Shown here in pieces: positions 1 to 7,168 of a stretch of 11,576 nt of DNA. This DNA comes from JAHJDO01 sp964437505 (lineage in GTDB: Bacteria; JAHJDO01). Below the pieces are notes generated by a model. The model was not told the origin of the DNA. It saw nothing but the letters and a program-made list of their open reading frames with translations, and made no database searches. The first letter of the stretch is position 1; every line of letters starts with the position of its first letter. A program made the position numbers and the translations under genes. The stretch is taken from assembly GCA_964437505.1 (NCBI GenBank), contig CAYTGU010000023.1, positions 1 through 11,576 of the forward strand. Direction: 5' to 3'.

Positions 1-527
1 TCCCCGCATGTTTGTCTGACATATTTTATTTCTTCCGAAGATGCAACAACGCCATTTAATCCTGCCATCTTCGCCATTTTTGCAAGATGTGAAACATGGT
101 CTTTTATAGAAGAACTTATACGCAGGTCGTTCTTTAGAGTTTTCTCATCTATGCTGGTGAGAACTGTAACGCCTAGAAGAAGAGCTTGGGAGCGTGCTGC
201 TTCACATGCGGAACGCATCATCTCTATTCCTCCGGATGCATGCACCGTTAGCATAAAAACATCATTTTTAACTGCGTTATCAACTGCTGAGAATACCGTG
301 TTGGGTATATCATGAAACTTTAAGTCCAAAAATACTTTACAGCCCCTCTCATGAATAAAATCTATAATAGCAGGCCCCTGTCTTGTGAATAACTGGCTTC
401 CTACTTTAAAAACGGATACATAATCCTTAAGTTCCTGTATGAGTGTTCCTGCTTGTTTTAGGCTATCCACATCAAGCGCTATAATTACAGGGGACTTTAA
501 GGATTTTAATTCTTTTTTAGCTATCAT
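1..527 (-). CDS. pyrF: Orotidine 5'-phosphate decarboxylase, C-terminus cut by window edge
   Basis: Catalyses the last step of de novo UMP synthesis, decarboxylation of orotidine 5'-phosphate, in the cytoplasm. The reverse strand reads MIAKKELKSL then VIIALDV, the first strand of the TIM barrel with its Asp. Next come FKVGSQLF (residues 40-47, catalytic Lys41) and DLKFHDIPNTV (68-78), which carries the Asp-x-Lys-x-x-Asp active site (Asp68, Lys70, Asp73). HASGG follows at 96-100. 175 codons are visible; the usual length is about 230-245, so roughly a quarter lies beyond the left edge. The ATG at 527 fits family starts because the first barrel strand begins about 13 residues later. No Shine-Dalgarno sequence precedes it. 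It lies 41 bases after rsmD on the same strand. Family assignment is secure. Confidence 0.95.
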   Translation of the reverse strand, partial: MIAKKELKSLKSPVIIALDVDSLKQAGTLIQELKDYVSVFKVGSQLFTRQGPAIIDFIHERGCKVFLDLKFHDIPNTVFSAVDNAVKNDVFMLTVHASGGIEMMRSACEAARSQALLLGVTVLTSIDEKTLKNDLRISSSIKDHVSHLAKMAKMAGLNGVVASSEEIKYVRQTCG

Positions 528-537
528 ATGGACTGAA

Positions 538-566
538 ATTCTATCATAACAATTTTTAGTGTGCAA
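538..566 (-). promoter_or_regulatory. Candidate promoter for pyrF, giving a near-leaderless mRNA
   Basis: On the minus strand TTGCAC (561-566) is followed after exactly 17 bases by TAGAAT (538-543). A TG one base upstream of the -10 makes it an extended -10 element. The -35 matches the consensus at only three positions, the -10 at five. The expected start of transcription is near 531, only a few bases before the pyrF ATG at 527. That agrees with the absence of a Shine-Dalgarno site. The -35 lies immediately past the rsmD stop codon (569-571). Read-through from rsmD remains an alternative or additional source of pyrF mRNA. Confidence 0.4.
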
Positions 567-568
567 CT

Positions 569-1144
569 TCAATTCTCTGAAGAACCTGTTTGCTTGAATT
601 CATAAAATGTCAAAACTGTGTCTCCGTATCTTCTTGATTTAACATGGCATAATTCTTTAATATCTGAGCTTGGCAATGTATTTTTTTTGGAATGTTCAGC
701 AACTAAGACGGCGCTATTGCTAAGTATATCTTTCAGGCATGGATTATTTATAATCTTCTCAAGTTCTCCAGTGTTATATGGAGGATCTATAAGAAGAACA
801 TCAAATTTCTTATTCTTGCCGGCAAAGTATTTTATGGCTTTGTGTGCATCTTTCACATACACAGAACCCTTAAGATTCAGGTCAAACTTGTTTAAGTTTT
901 CACGAACTATGCGTATGCATTTTGGATTGTTATCTATAAACACAACGTTTTTTGCTCCTCTGCTGAGTGCCTCTATCCCAAGACTTCCTGAACCGGCAAA
1001 AAGATCAAGAACTTCTGCATCGGCAATCTTATTAGCCAATATATTAAACAATGCCTCTTTAACTCTGCCTAATGTAGGACGTGTTTTTCTACTGGGTACT
1101 GTTTTTAATATGGCTCCTCTGTTCTCTCCTGCAATTACACGCAT
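569..1144 (-). CDS. rsmD: 16S rRNA (guanine(966)-N(2))-methyltransferase RsmD
   Basis: SAM-dependent enzyme that methylates N2 of one guanine in 16S rRNA during assembly of the small ribosomal subunit. The 191 residues match the usual 180-200. It opens MRVIAGENRG, typical of the family, then has RPT (22-24). The SAM-binding motif I is DLFAGSGSLGIEAL (47-60), an acidic FIDNN at motif II (69-73), and catalytic motif IV is DPPY (120-123), the form used for exocyclic amino groups of bases. The ATG at 1144 is seven bases after the recG stop. The recG end supplies a weak GTAGGA upstream, so coupled translation from recG is likely. Many bacteria have coaD directly after rsmD; here pyrF follows instead. 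Confidence 0.95.
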   Translation of the reverse strand: MRVIAGENRGAILKTVPSRKTRPTLGRVKEALFNILANKIADAEVLDLFAGSGSLGIEALSRGAKNVVFIDNNPKCIRIVRENLNKFDLNLKGSVYVKDAHKAIKYFAGKNKKFDVLLIDPPYNTGELEKIINNPCLKDILSNSAVLVAEHSKKNTLPSSDIKELCHVKSRRYGDTVLTFYEFKQTGSSEN

Positions 1145-1151
1145 AACCTAT

Positions 1152-3239
1152 TTATCCTACCTTTGCCAAATCAATCCGGTGTTTAAAGCTCTGCATGAAT
1201 TCCCCCTTAATAAGACGATTTTGTTTGGCTGAGAGTTCAGGATCAGACTTAATTATATTTACCGCCTCTTTTCTAGCAATCTCCATTATATCTATATCTG
1301 AAATTATATTGCCAATTTTTAATTCAGGCAAACCATGCTGCTTTGTTCCAAAGAATTCTCCCGGGCCTCTAATTTCCAAATCCTCCTGCGCAATTCTGAA
1401 ACCATCCTGAGTTTGTGTCATAACTGTCAGCCGCTTCTGCGCTTCAGAAGTTTTTGGCATACCGTGTAACATACAATACGATTGATCTCTGCCCCTGCCG
1501 ATTCTGCCTCTAAGCTGATGAAGCTGCGACAAGCCAAATCGTTCAGCATTCTCTATCAGCATTATAGTTGCATTAGGAATATCTATACCAACTTCAATAA
1601 CTGTTGTAGATACAAGTATATTAATCTTATTTTCACGAAACTCCATCATTGTTCTCTCTTTATCTTCGTTTTTCATTTGCCCATGCAGAAGCCCTATTCT
1701 TAGATCTGGAAATATCTCTTTTTGAAAATGTTCAAAGAGCTGGGTAGCTGCAGTAGATTCTATTGTAGACGACTCCTCAATTAATGGAGAAACAACATAC
1801 GCCTGACTGGCTCTTTTTATTTCTTCTTTAATAAACTCATACACTCCAGTGAGCTGTGAATTTGACACCCAATATGTTGACACAGCGCCTCTTCCGGGAG
1901 GAAGTTCCCTAATTGTAGAAATGTCTAAATCTCCATACACAGTGAGCGCGAGAGTTCTGGGAATAGGCGTGGCAGTCATCACTAGGACATCTGGATGAAG
2001 CCCTTTTTTTCTTAACACGTTACGTTGCAGTACTCCAAAACGATGCTGTTCATCTATTACTATAAGTCCCAGTCTTTTAAACTTAATGTTCTCCTGAACC
2101 AATGTATGTGTTCCGACAACAATATCAGTAAATCCGTTACATATATTTTTTGTAATCTCTGCACGTGATTTTCGAGGCGTACTGCCAATCAATAAGTCCA
2201 CTTTTATTCCCAGAGGAGAAAGCATTTCTGCCAGAGTAATGTAATGTTGCTCTGCTAGTATCTCTGTCGGCACCATTATGGCTCCCTGATGGCCGTTTTC
2301 AATGGTAATGAGCAGAGCAGCAATTGCAACAATAGTTTTCCCAGAGCCTACTTCGCCCTGAATTAATCTGTTCATCTGTTCTTCAGACGTCATATCTCGA
2401 TTTATTTCATCTATGACTTTTCGCTGCGCATCAGTCAGCTTGAATGGTAAGATTTCGAGAAATTGCTTCAGCAGTATGCCCTTATTTTTATGCTTTATCC
2501 CCAACTGTGGTTCTGAAATAGAAGCCTTTTTTGAAAGAATTCCTAATTGCAACAATAGGAACTCATCAAAAACAATCCTTCTATAAGCGAAGTCTTTATC
2601 TTCCTGAGTCTTAGGAAAATGAATATTTAAAAGAGCTTGCTTAGTATCTACCAGGCTGTATCTATCTTTAATATTCTGCGGAAGCATATCGTTTATCTGA
2701 TCCAGGCAGTTATCCAAAGCATTTTTAATCATTCTTCTTATTCTTCGTTGTGATATATCTTGTGTTAAAGGATAAAAAGGAACGATTCTTCCTGTATGAA
2801 TTAGTTCTTCTGTGTCGCTCTCTTTGTCTTTGGAATGTAAAATTTCATAAGACTGGCTGGATATTTGTAACTCTTTGCCGTATAGCTGAACTTTTCCGCT
2901 TACAACTATCTTTGTGCCGATCTTGAACTGTTCTTCTAGAAACGGCTGGTTAAACCATACTGCGTATATTATGCCTGTGCCATCGTCAATGGCTACCTTG
3001 AGTATGCTTAGATTTTTCTTTAATTTCTGCACTCCGCTTGTTAGAATTTTTCCACTAACTGTGTGTTGCGCTTCAATGCGAAGCCTTGCAATAGGAGAAA
3101 AATCGCTTCTATCTTCGTATCTGCGTGGAACATAGTAAAGGAGGTCTTTGACTGTTTGGATACCAAGACGTTCAAAAAGAGCAACTCTTTTTGGTCCAAC
3201 ACCTTTCATATATTGGATAGAAGTATCCAGTTTAAGCAT
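1152..3239 (-). CDS. recG: ATP-dependent DNA helicase RecG
   Basis: Superfamily 2 helicase that regresses stalled replication forks and drives branch migration of Holliday junctions. All 695 residues are present, the normal length. The N-terminal GVGPKRVALFERLGI (about 13-27) is a helix-hairpin-helix-like start. It is followed by the OB-fold wedge domain (about 60-135), which grips the fork. Helicase motifs in order are Walker A GEVGSGKT (295-302), DEQH box (396-399), motif III TAT (422-424), and motif VI with RGRIGRG (577-583). The C-terminal segment DLEIRGPGEFFGTKQHG (620-636) carries the translocation-loop signature of RecG. The ATG at 3239 lies 10 bases past the DUF1844 stop with no clear Shine-Dalgarno site, so translation is probably coupled to the gene upstream. 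Confidence 0.97.
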   Translation of the reverse strand: MLKLDTSIQYMKGVGPKRVALFERLGIQTVKDLLYYVPRRYEDRSDFSPIARLRIEAQHTVSGKILTSGVQKLKKNLSILKVAIDDGTGIIYAVWFNQPFLEEQFKIGTKIVVSGKVQLYGKELQISSQSYEILHSKDKESDTEELIHTGRIVPFYPLTQDISQRRIRRMIKNALDNCLDQINDMLPQNIKDRYSLVDTKQALLNIHFPKTQEDKDFAYRRIVFDEFLLLQLGILSKKASISEPQLGIKHKNKGILLKQFLEILPFKLTDAQRKVIDEINRDMTSEEQMNRLIQGEVGSGKTIVAIAALLITIENGHQGAIMVPTEILAEQHYITLAEMLSPLGIKVDLLIGSTPRKSRAEITKNICNGFTDIVVGTHTLVQENIKFKRLGLIVIDEQHRFGVLQRNVLRKKGLHPDVLVMTATPIPRTLALTVYGDLDISTIRELPPGRGAVSTYWVSNSQLTGVYEFIKEEIKRASQAYVVSPLIEESSTIESTAATQLFEHFQKEIFPDLRIGLLHGQMKNEDKERTMMEFRENKINILVSTTVIEVGIDIPNATIMLIENAERFGLSQLHQLRGRIGRGRDQSYCMLHGMPKTSEAQKRLTVMTQTQDGFRIAQEDLEIRGPGEFFGTKQHGLPELKIGNIISDIDIMEIARKEAVNIIKSDPELSAKQNRLIKGEFMQSFKHRIDLAKVG

Positions 3240-3249
3240 TAAGATACAA

Positions 3250-3621
3250 TCATGTTTTGACAGGTTCTTTGCTTGCTTCTATATATTTCATTCGCAAATC
3301 ATATAAAATATTGTCTATTAATCTGGATTCCTCGCTGGTAAGATTGCCTTTTGTTTTTTCTTGAAGCATGGTTATAGTATCTATTGTATATTTAGCTCCA
3401 TCCAAATTCTTTTCTTCTTTTTTTGTAACGGGATTCGGATAGATGCCCAGACTCATCATTGCCTGCATGCTGAGACTGGTTATAAACATCATAAAATTTA
3501 CCTCCATTGGAGGCATCTTAAATTCTTCTTTCTTTTTATCCTCTACTACCTTTTCCTTCCAGTCTTTATCTTCCTTTTTTTTAGTGAATTTTATATCTTT
3601 CTTTTTCTTTTCTTTGGCCAT
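3250..3621 (-). CDS. DUF1844 family protein
   Basis: A 123-residue protein of unknown function. The first 37 or so residues are dominated by Lys, Glu and Asp and are probably disordered. The conserved DUF1844 core follows: VNFMMFITSLSMQAMMSLG (41-59), then NLDGAKYTIDTITMLQEKT (72-90), KGNLTSEE (91-98) and LYDLRMKYIE (106-115). The core is predicted to be helical and has no signal peptide. As I recall the family, it occurs mainly in PVC-group, acidobacterial and deltaproteobacterial genomes, which fits the proposed affiliation. The start is well placed behind a strong Shine-Dalgarno site. It lies 10 bases before recG and 25 bases after the sulfatase-like gene, so it could be read from the promoter of the latter as well as its own. 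I can name the family but not a role. Confidence 0.88.
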   Translation of the reverse strand: MAKEKKKKDIKFTKKKEDKDWKEKVVEDKKKEEFKMPPMEVNFMMFITSLSMQAMMSLGIYPNPVTKKEEKNLDGAKYTIDTITMLQEKTKGNLTSEESRLIDNILYDLRMKYIEASKEPVKT

Positions 3622-3630
3622 AGCGTACTT

Positions 3631-3636
3631 CCTCCT
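3631..3636 (-). promoter_or_regulatory. Shine-Dalgarno site of the DUF1844 gene
   Basis: Minus-strand AGGAGG lies nine bases before the ATG at 3621. It is the strongest ribosome-binding site in the housekeeping block; recG and rsmD downstream have none or only a weak one. This suggests that ribosomes enter here and pass along the recG-rsmD message by coupling. Confidence 0.75.
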
Positions 3637-3646
3637 CTACGTTATA

Positions 3647-4936
3647 TTATTTATTCAACAAAAAAGACGGCCTCTCAATCCAGCTATGCAGCTTGTCTTT
3701 AAACTGGTTTGCCACATCAGGCATATCATCGATTAAGTTATGCTTTTCGTCCGGATCATCCTTCAAATTATATAATTCATAACTACATTTATCTTTATTA
3801 TTTGGATCATCATTATATATAAGCTTCATTTCAGGTGTTCTTATAGCGTATATTTTTCTTTCATCACCCTGCAGAGCTTGCCAGCCGCAAGGAGTTGTTT
3901 CCAGATATGCCTCTTCTTTAAAATCCACATTGTCCCCTATAAGCGGCATAAGAGAATGCCCTTCTGTCTCTTTTGGCATCTCAAATCCCATAATATCAAA
4001 CAGTGTCGGCATGACATCGATCAAAGAAACCTGTGTTTCAACTATCTTCCCTTTTGGAAGTGCTTTGGGATATCTTATTATTAAAGGTACCCTTACAACT
4101 TCATCATACAAAGTTCCGGCAAGCGAGCACGACGCATGTCCCACAGAACCTCTCTCGCCTATTTCTTCTGCGTGATCTGAAGTTAGAACAACTATTGTAT
4201 CATCCAGAAGATTCAAATCCTCCAGTTTCTTCACATAACCCTCTATTTCCTCATCCTGAGATCTTACTTCCCCGTCATACAAAGCCATAATAGCAGGTTT
4301 ATCCTCTTCTAAGAAAGTCATTGAGCCTGCGCTTCGCGGATGTGTCGCTGGCTCTAGAATTCCCTGTGCCTGCTGTTGTTCAAACTTACTTAAAAGACCT
4401 GGCTTATGTATAATCATTGTGCTTTTTACAATCTTCAGTTTTTCCCTTGTGGAGGAACCGATTTCTTCAGGCATAAACATAGTGTCATAGGGCGGCTTGG
4501 GATTATATGGAAGATGGGTTTGGTAAGGTGCCCACCATAGAAAAAAATTTTCATTTTTGTATTCTTCAATTGCATTCTTTAAATCCTTTATGTCTTCATC
4601 GTAGTTTAATCCTGCATACATCCATTTATCACAGCCGGCTGTTATATAGCCGTTTTCTTTAAGTATCTCAAAAGGCTGTTTCCATTTCTTCCACAATTTT
4701 CTCTTAATCCACATATCATACGCTCTTGGACCATCCACCCCATGAGTAATTGGATCTAAGCCGGTAAACATAGAGACTATAGCAGGCATTGTATGGGAAG
4801 CAGTACTCACTGCATTCTTAAAAAGAATCCCTTCGCTTGCCAATTTATCAATGTATGGACTTGTTTTTTTGGGATAACCGCAACAGCCTAGATTAGCAGC
4901 TCTAAGAGCATCAGGCACGATAAATAATATATTCAT
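3647..4936 (-). CDS. Sulfatase-superfamily hydrolase with Thr in place of the sulfatase Cys/Ser
   Basis: A 429-residue alkaline phosphatase/sulfatase-fold enzyme. Positions count from the ATG at 4936. The N-terminus MNILFIVPDALRAANLG carries metal ligand Asp9. It continues with TSPYIDKLASEG (25-36). The nucleophile region is SHTMPAIVSMFTG (47-59). Aligned to C-x-P-S-R...LTG of sulfatases, Thr49 takes the place of Cys and Ile53 that of Arg, so no formylglycine can form here. LTSDHAEE (251-258) gives Asp254 and His255, and GHA (266-268) gives His267, all expected metal or substrate ligands. Thr nucleophiles are normal in phosphodiesterase, phosphotransferase and phosphatase branches of the superfamily, so a phospho-ester substrate is as plausible as a sulfate. 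No signal peptide is visible. The frame extends to a TTG at 4996, but that codon is the -35 box of the promoter, so the ATG is preferred; GGGAAAG precedes it. Confidence 0.85.
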   Translation of the reverse strand: MNILFIVPDALRAANLGCCGYPKKTSPYIDKLASEGILFKNAVSTASHTMPAIVSMFTGLDPITHGVDGPRAYDMWIKRKLWKKWKQPFEILKENGYITAGCDKWMYAGLNYDEDIKDLKNAIEEYKNENFFLWWAPYQTHLPYNPKPPYDTMFMPEEIGSSTREKLKIVKSTMIIHKPGLLSKFEQQQAQGILEPATHPRSAGSMTFLEEDKPAIMALYDGEVRSQDEEIEGYVKKLEDLNLLDDTIVVLTSDHAEEIGERGSVGHASCSLAGTLYDEVVRVPLIIRYPKALPKGKIVETQVSLIDVMPTLFDIMGFEMPKETEGHSLMPLIGDNVDFKEEAYLETTPCGWQALQGDERKIYAIRTPEMKLIYNDDPNNKDKCSYELYNLKDDPDEKHNLIDDMPDVANQFKDKLHSWIERPSFLLNK

Positions 4937-4970
4937 CTTTTCTTTCCCATAATCCCTAAATCCATTGAAT

Positions 4971-4996
4971 ATTATACTTTTCTTTAATCTTGTCAA
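4971..4996 (-). promoter_or_regulatory. Candidate sigma-70 promoter of the sulfatase-like gene
   Basis: Minus-strand TTGACA (4991-4996) is a perfect -35. TATAAT (4971-4976) is a perfect -10, but the spacer is only 14 bases. A shifted TAATAT two bases further on (4969-4974) would give a 16-base spacer at the cost of a weaker hexamer. Either would start transcription roughly 25-30 bases before the ATG at 4936. This gives the sulfatase-like gene, and possibly DUF1844-recG-rsmD behind it, transcription independent of the regulated island promoter. Confidence 0.55.
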
Positions 4997-5023
4997 GCTT
5001 CGCTTTCCACAACAATCCCAGCG

Positions 5024-5098
5024 CTATTCTTCATGGTTTAACAACAATTGTACTGTGGATGTGGACTCGTGCCAATTAATTGTTTTCTCTTTAGACAT
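5024..5098 (-). CDS. Small ORF, 24 codons, possible gene remnant or leader peptide
   Basis: The ATG at 5098 has a strong Shine-Dalgarno site, AAGGAGG (5103-5109), four bases upstream. The peptide starts MSKEKTINWHESTS and ends LLLNHEE before a TAG at 5024-5026. It has no membrane segment and I do not recognise it. It starts 33 bases after the stop of the 671-residue beta-helix gene, and its ribosome-binding region resembles that of the 664-residue gene (GGAGGAAAT in both). After the TAG the same frame stays open and runs straight into the sulfatase-like ORF. It could be the start of an otherwise deleted gene in the operon, a small translated peptide, or chance. The strong ribosome-binding site argues that it is, or was, a real start. 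Confidence 0.4.
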   Translation of the reverse strand: MSKEKTINWHESTSTVQLLLNHEE

Positions 5099-5131
5099 AT
5101 TTCCTCCTTATTATAGATAGTGTTTTGAAGT

Positions 5132-7147
5132 TTATTTCTCTTTCTTCAAACCAATCCTGCTTGTATCAATAGGCTTGAAACCCAGTTTGAAAGCTGGGGA
5201 ATCAGGGCTTAAGATGAAGGCGCCGTTTTTTGGGTCTTTGAATAATGGGTCAACTACCAGTGAATTCGGATCCTGCCCTCTTTCCTGCCACTCTTGAAAT
5301 GACCACTTGGAAAATCGGAGTTCCTTCCCATCTACGCGCCAATAGATATTCTTATCGAAGATATATCCTGGTCCAAACCACTTCCCTTCGAGGAACTCGC
5401 CACCCTTTATATAGAATATATTGCGCGTTAGTATATATGAGCAATGTTCTTCCTCAACATGCACATGCCGCTGAAAGTGATATTTTTGAGAAGGACCAAA
5501 GATGTTATTTCGGACAATATTATTTTTGCCGTAATGTTGAAAAAAACCACCTGTCTGGCAGTTGTACACTATGTTCTCTTCAGCCACGATGTTTGTGGTT
5601 CCTTCGTCAAAATAGATACCCCAGCCGCCGTAGACGTTACACTTAACATCATGAATGAGATTACGCCTCAATACTGTACCTGTTGAAAGACCGAGTGTAT
5701 ATATGCCGCCCATATCGCTTAGCCAGCCATGACCAAGATCATGGATGTGATTATATTCAATCAGGTTATTTGTAGCTATGCTTTGATTATATCCCCATAC
5801 CCATCCTACAGAAATACCTGTGTAGTATAAATCATGAATATGGTTATGGCTCACCGTGTTCCCTCCACTGTGGCCTATCAGTATACCAACAGCACAATGA
5901 GCGATTTTGCCTCCGTGATGAATATGATTGTCAGAAATAATATTATTCATTGTAAATTCCTGAATGCTGCTGTTATGGACAGCCGCTTTTAACATTGCTC
6001 CATTAACTTTTATACCTCCTGCTCCAATATCGAATATATGATTACCGACGATATGGTTGCCTCTGCAGCCATTGGAAAGCTCAATGCCATAGGTACCAAC
6101 ATGAGCAAGCTCGCAATTTCTAACAGAACAGTTTTGTGCTCCCTCAAATTGAATGGCTCCTGACACTTCCACGGCTGCCTGTTTTGAAGCAGCAATCTTC
6201 TCAAAAGAGACACTTGCGTGGCTAAACCTGAGATTCTCAAAATGAACGTGCTCCACATATTTGTCGTCGGTAGGCTTGCCGTCTATTCGGACCAATACCT
6301 CAAGTTTTGGAATGACAGCATTGATATTTTCTATCTCTTCGCCTTCAAGCGGCATATAGTAAATCTTCCCTGGCTTTCTGTTCAGATACCATTCACCGGG
6401 TTCAATAGCTTCAAAAACATTCTCTACATAGTACTTTGTTTGCTTGTCCCCGTGTGTGGAAAAGCTTCGTCTGGATTCATTTTGGAATGAGACTATCTTT
6501 TTTTTGGTATCAACAGATTCGATTTTGAGATGCGCTTCTGCCCAGTAGTGAAGAACAACAACCTCTGCATCGGTAAGGTTCTTCCATGGTTTGATATCAC
6601 CCTGAGCAAATCCGAAAGATCTCTGCGGCGTGGCATAAGAACTGCCTTTATCTATTCCAATCATGGCATCGGCAATTTGATAAAATCCTTCTTTTGGAAG
6701 TTTGGGACGCCTGCGTCGCTCGCCATTTATAAAAAGTTCCCGAATATCCTCTCTATTTTTTAATGCACCTGGCAAATCGGCCATCCACATCTTTTTGCCG
6801 TTGACTCTTGTTTCCTTCCACCATTTAACCTGCTGACCGCCGCTGATAATAGGCTTTTCGCCTGGATAGGCAGAATAAACAACAGAGGATTCTACGCTTC
6901 CCGAGTCTTCTGATGTGAAAACAACCGGCTTTTTAAGATAATATTCTCCGCCCCGAATCAATATCCGGATTGGTGCCTTGGGTTTTCCGGCTTTTCGGAG
7001 TTTACGAACAGCATTTTGTACTCCGATGATTGTCGCAAATGGCCCGTCGGTTTTTTCCTTATTAGGTTTTGAAAATCTGCCAGACCAGGAATCTTTGCCA
7101 TTTGTGGCTACATAAAAAATCATTTCTTTGCTTTTGCTTTTTTGCAT
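5132..7147 (-). CDS. Right-handed parallel beta-helix protein, probable polysaccharide-active enzyme (671 aa)
   Basis: Likely a glycosidase or lyase acting on a plant or algal polymer fragment. Residues 10-23 (IFYVATNGKDSWSG) and GPFATI (35-40) form the N-terminal cap typical of this group; DSGSVESSVVYSAYPGEKPIISGG (81-104) begins the accessory domain; PGEWYLNRKPGKIYY (250-264) is a second hallmark. The beta-helix spans about 330-560, with turns repeating as N-x-I-H-D or close variants (NHIFD, NHIHH, NHIHD twice, NLIHD). Acidic residues Asp478 (DMGGIY) and Asp514 (FDEG) lie about 36 apart. This layout recalls family GH141, whose catalytic Asp pair sits similarly, but I cannot confirm it. No signal peptide. 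The ATG at 7147 follows AGGAG (7154-7158) and lies 21 bases after the paralogue's stop. G+C is fairly even, near 45 %. The C-terminus GFKPIDTSRIGLKKEK matches that of the paralogue. Confidence 0.85.
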   Translation of the reverse strand: MQKSKSKEMIFYVATNGKDSWSGRFSKPNKEKTDGPFATIIGVQNAVRKLRKAGKPKAPIRILIRGGEYYLKKPVVFTSEDSGSVESSVVYSAYPGEKPIISGGQQVKWWKETRVNGKKMWMADLPGALKNREDIRELFINGERRRRPKLPKEGFYQIADAMIGIDKGSSYATPQRSFGFAQGDIKPWKNLTDAEVVVLHYWAEAHLKIESVDTKKKIVSFQNESRRSFSTHGDKQTKYYVENVFEAIEPGEWYLNRKPGKIYYMPLEGEEIENINAVIPKLEVLVRIDGKPTDDKYVEHVHFENLRFSHASVSFEKIAASKQAAVEVSGAIQFEGAQNCSVRNCELAHVGTYGIELSNGCRGNHIVGNHIFDIGAGGIKVNGAMLKAAVHNSSIQEFTMNNIISDNHIHHGGKIAHCAVGILIGHSGGNTVSHNHIHDLYYTGISVGWVWGYNQSIATNNLIEYNHIHDLGHGWLSDMGGIYTLGLSTGTVLRRNLIHDVKCNVYGGWGIYFDEGTTNIVAEENIVYNCQTGGFFQHYGKNNIVRNNIFGPSQKYHFQRHVHVEEEHCSYILTRNIFYIKGGEFLEGKWFGPGYIFDKNIYWRVDGKELRFSKWSFQEWQERGQDPNSLVVDPLFKDPKNGAFILSPDSPAFKLGFKPIDTSRIGLKKEK

Positions 7148-7168
7148 TTTTGTCTCCTATTTTGCGGT

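Noticed and set aside
618..1232. Plus-strand ORF of 204 codons opposite rsmD
   Set aside because: It is antisense to a secure rsmD gene and runs into recG, has no Shine-Dalgarno site, and its translation is low-complexity without any recognisable motif.
3540..3621. Low-complexity stretch at the start of the DUF1844 gene, considered as a phase-variable repeat
   Set aside because: It is explained by Lys- and Glu-rich coding. There is no long homopolymer or regular unit likely to slip.
5110..5115. Perfect minus-strand TATAAT just before the small ORF, considered as a promoter
   Set aside because: It directly abuts the Shine-Dalgarno site, so transcription would start at or past that site, and no -35 lies at the proper distance.
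5181..5198. Hairpin CCCAG...CTGGG near the 3' end of the 671-residue gene, considered as a terminator
   Set aside because: It is inside the coding sequence, about 50 bases before the stop, has no T-run after it, and encodes the conserved SPAFKLGFK segment.
6010..6258. Minus-strand 82-codon ORF in another frame of the 671-residue beta-helix gene
   Set aside because: It overlaps the real beta-helix frame, which has clear repeat structure at the same place.
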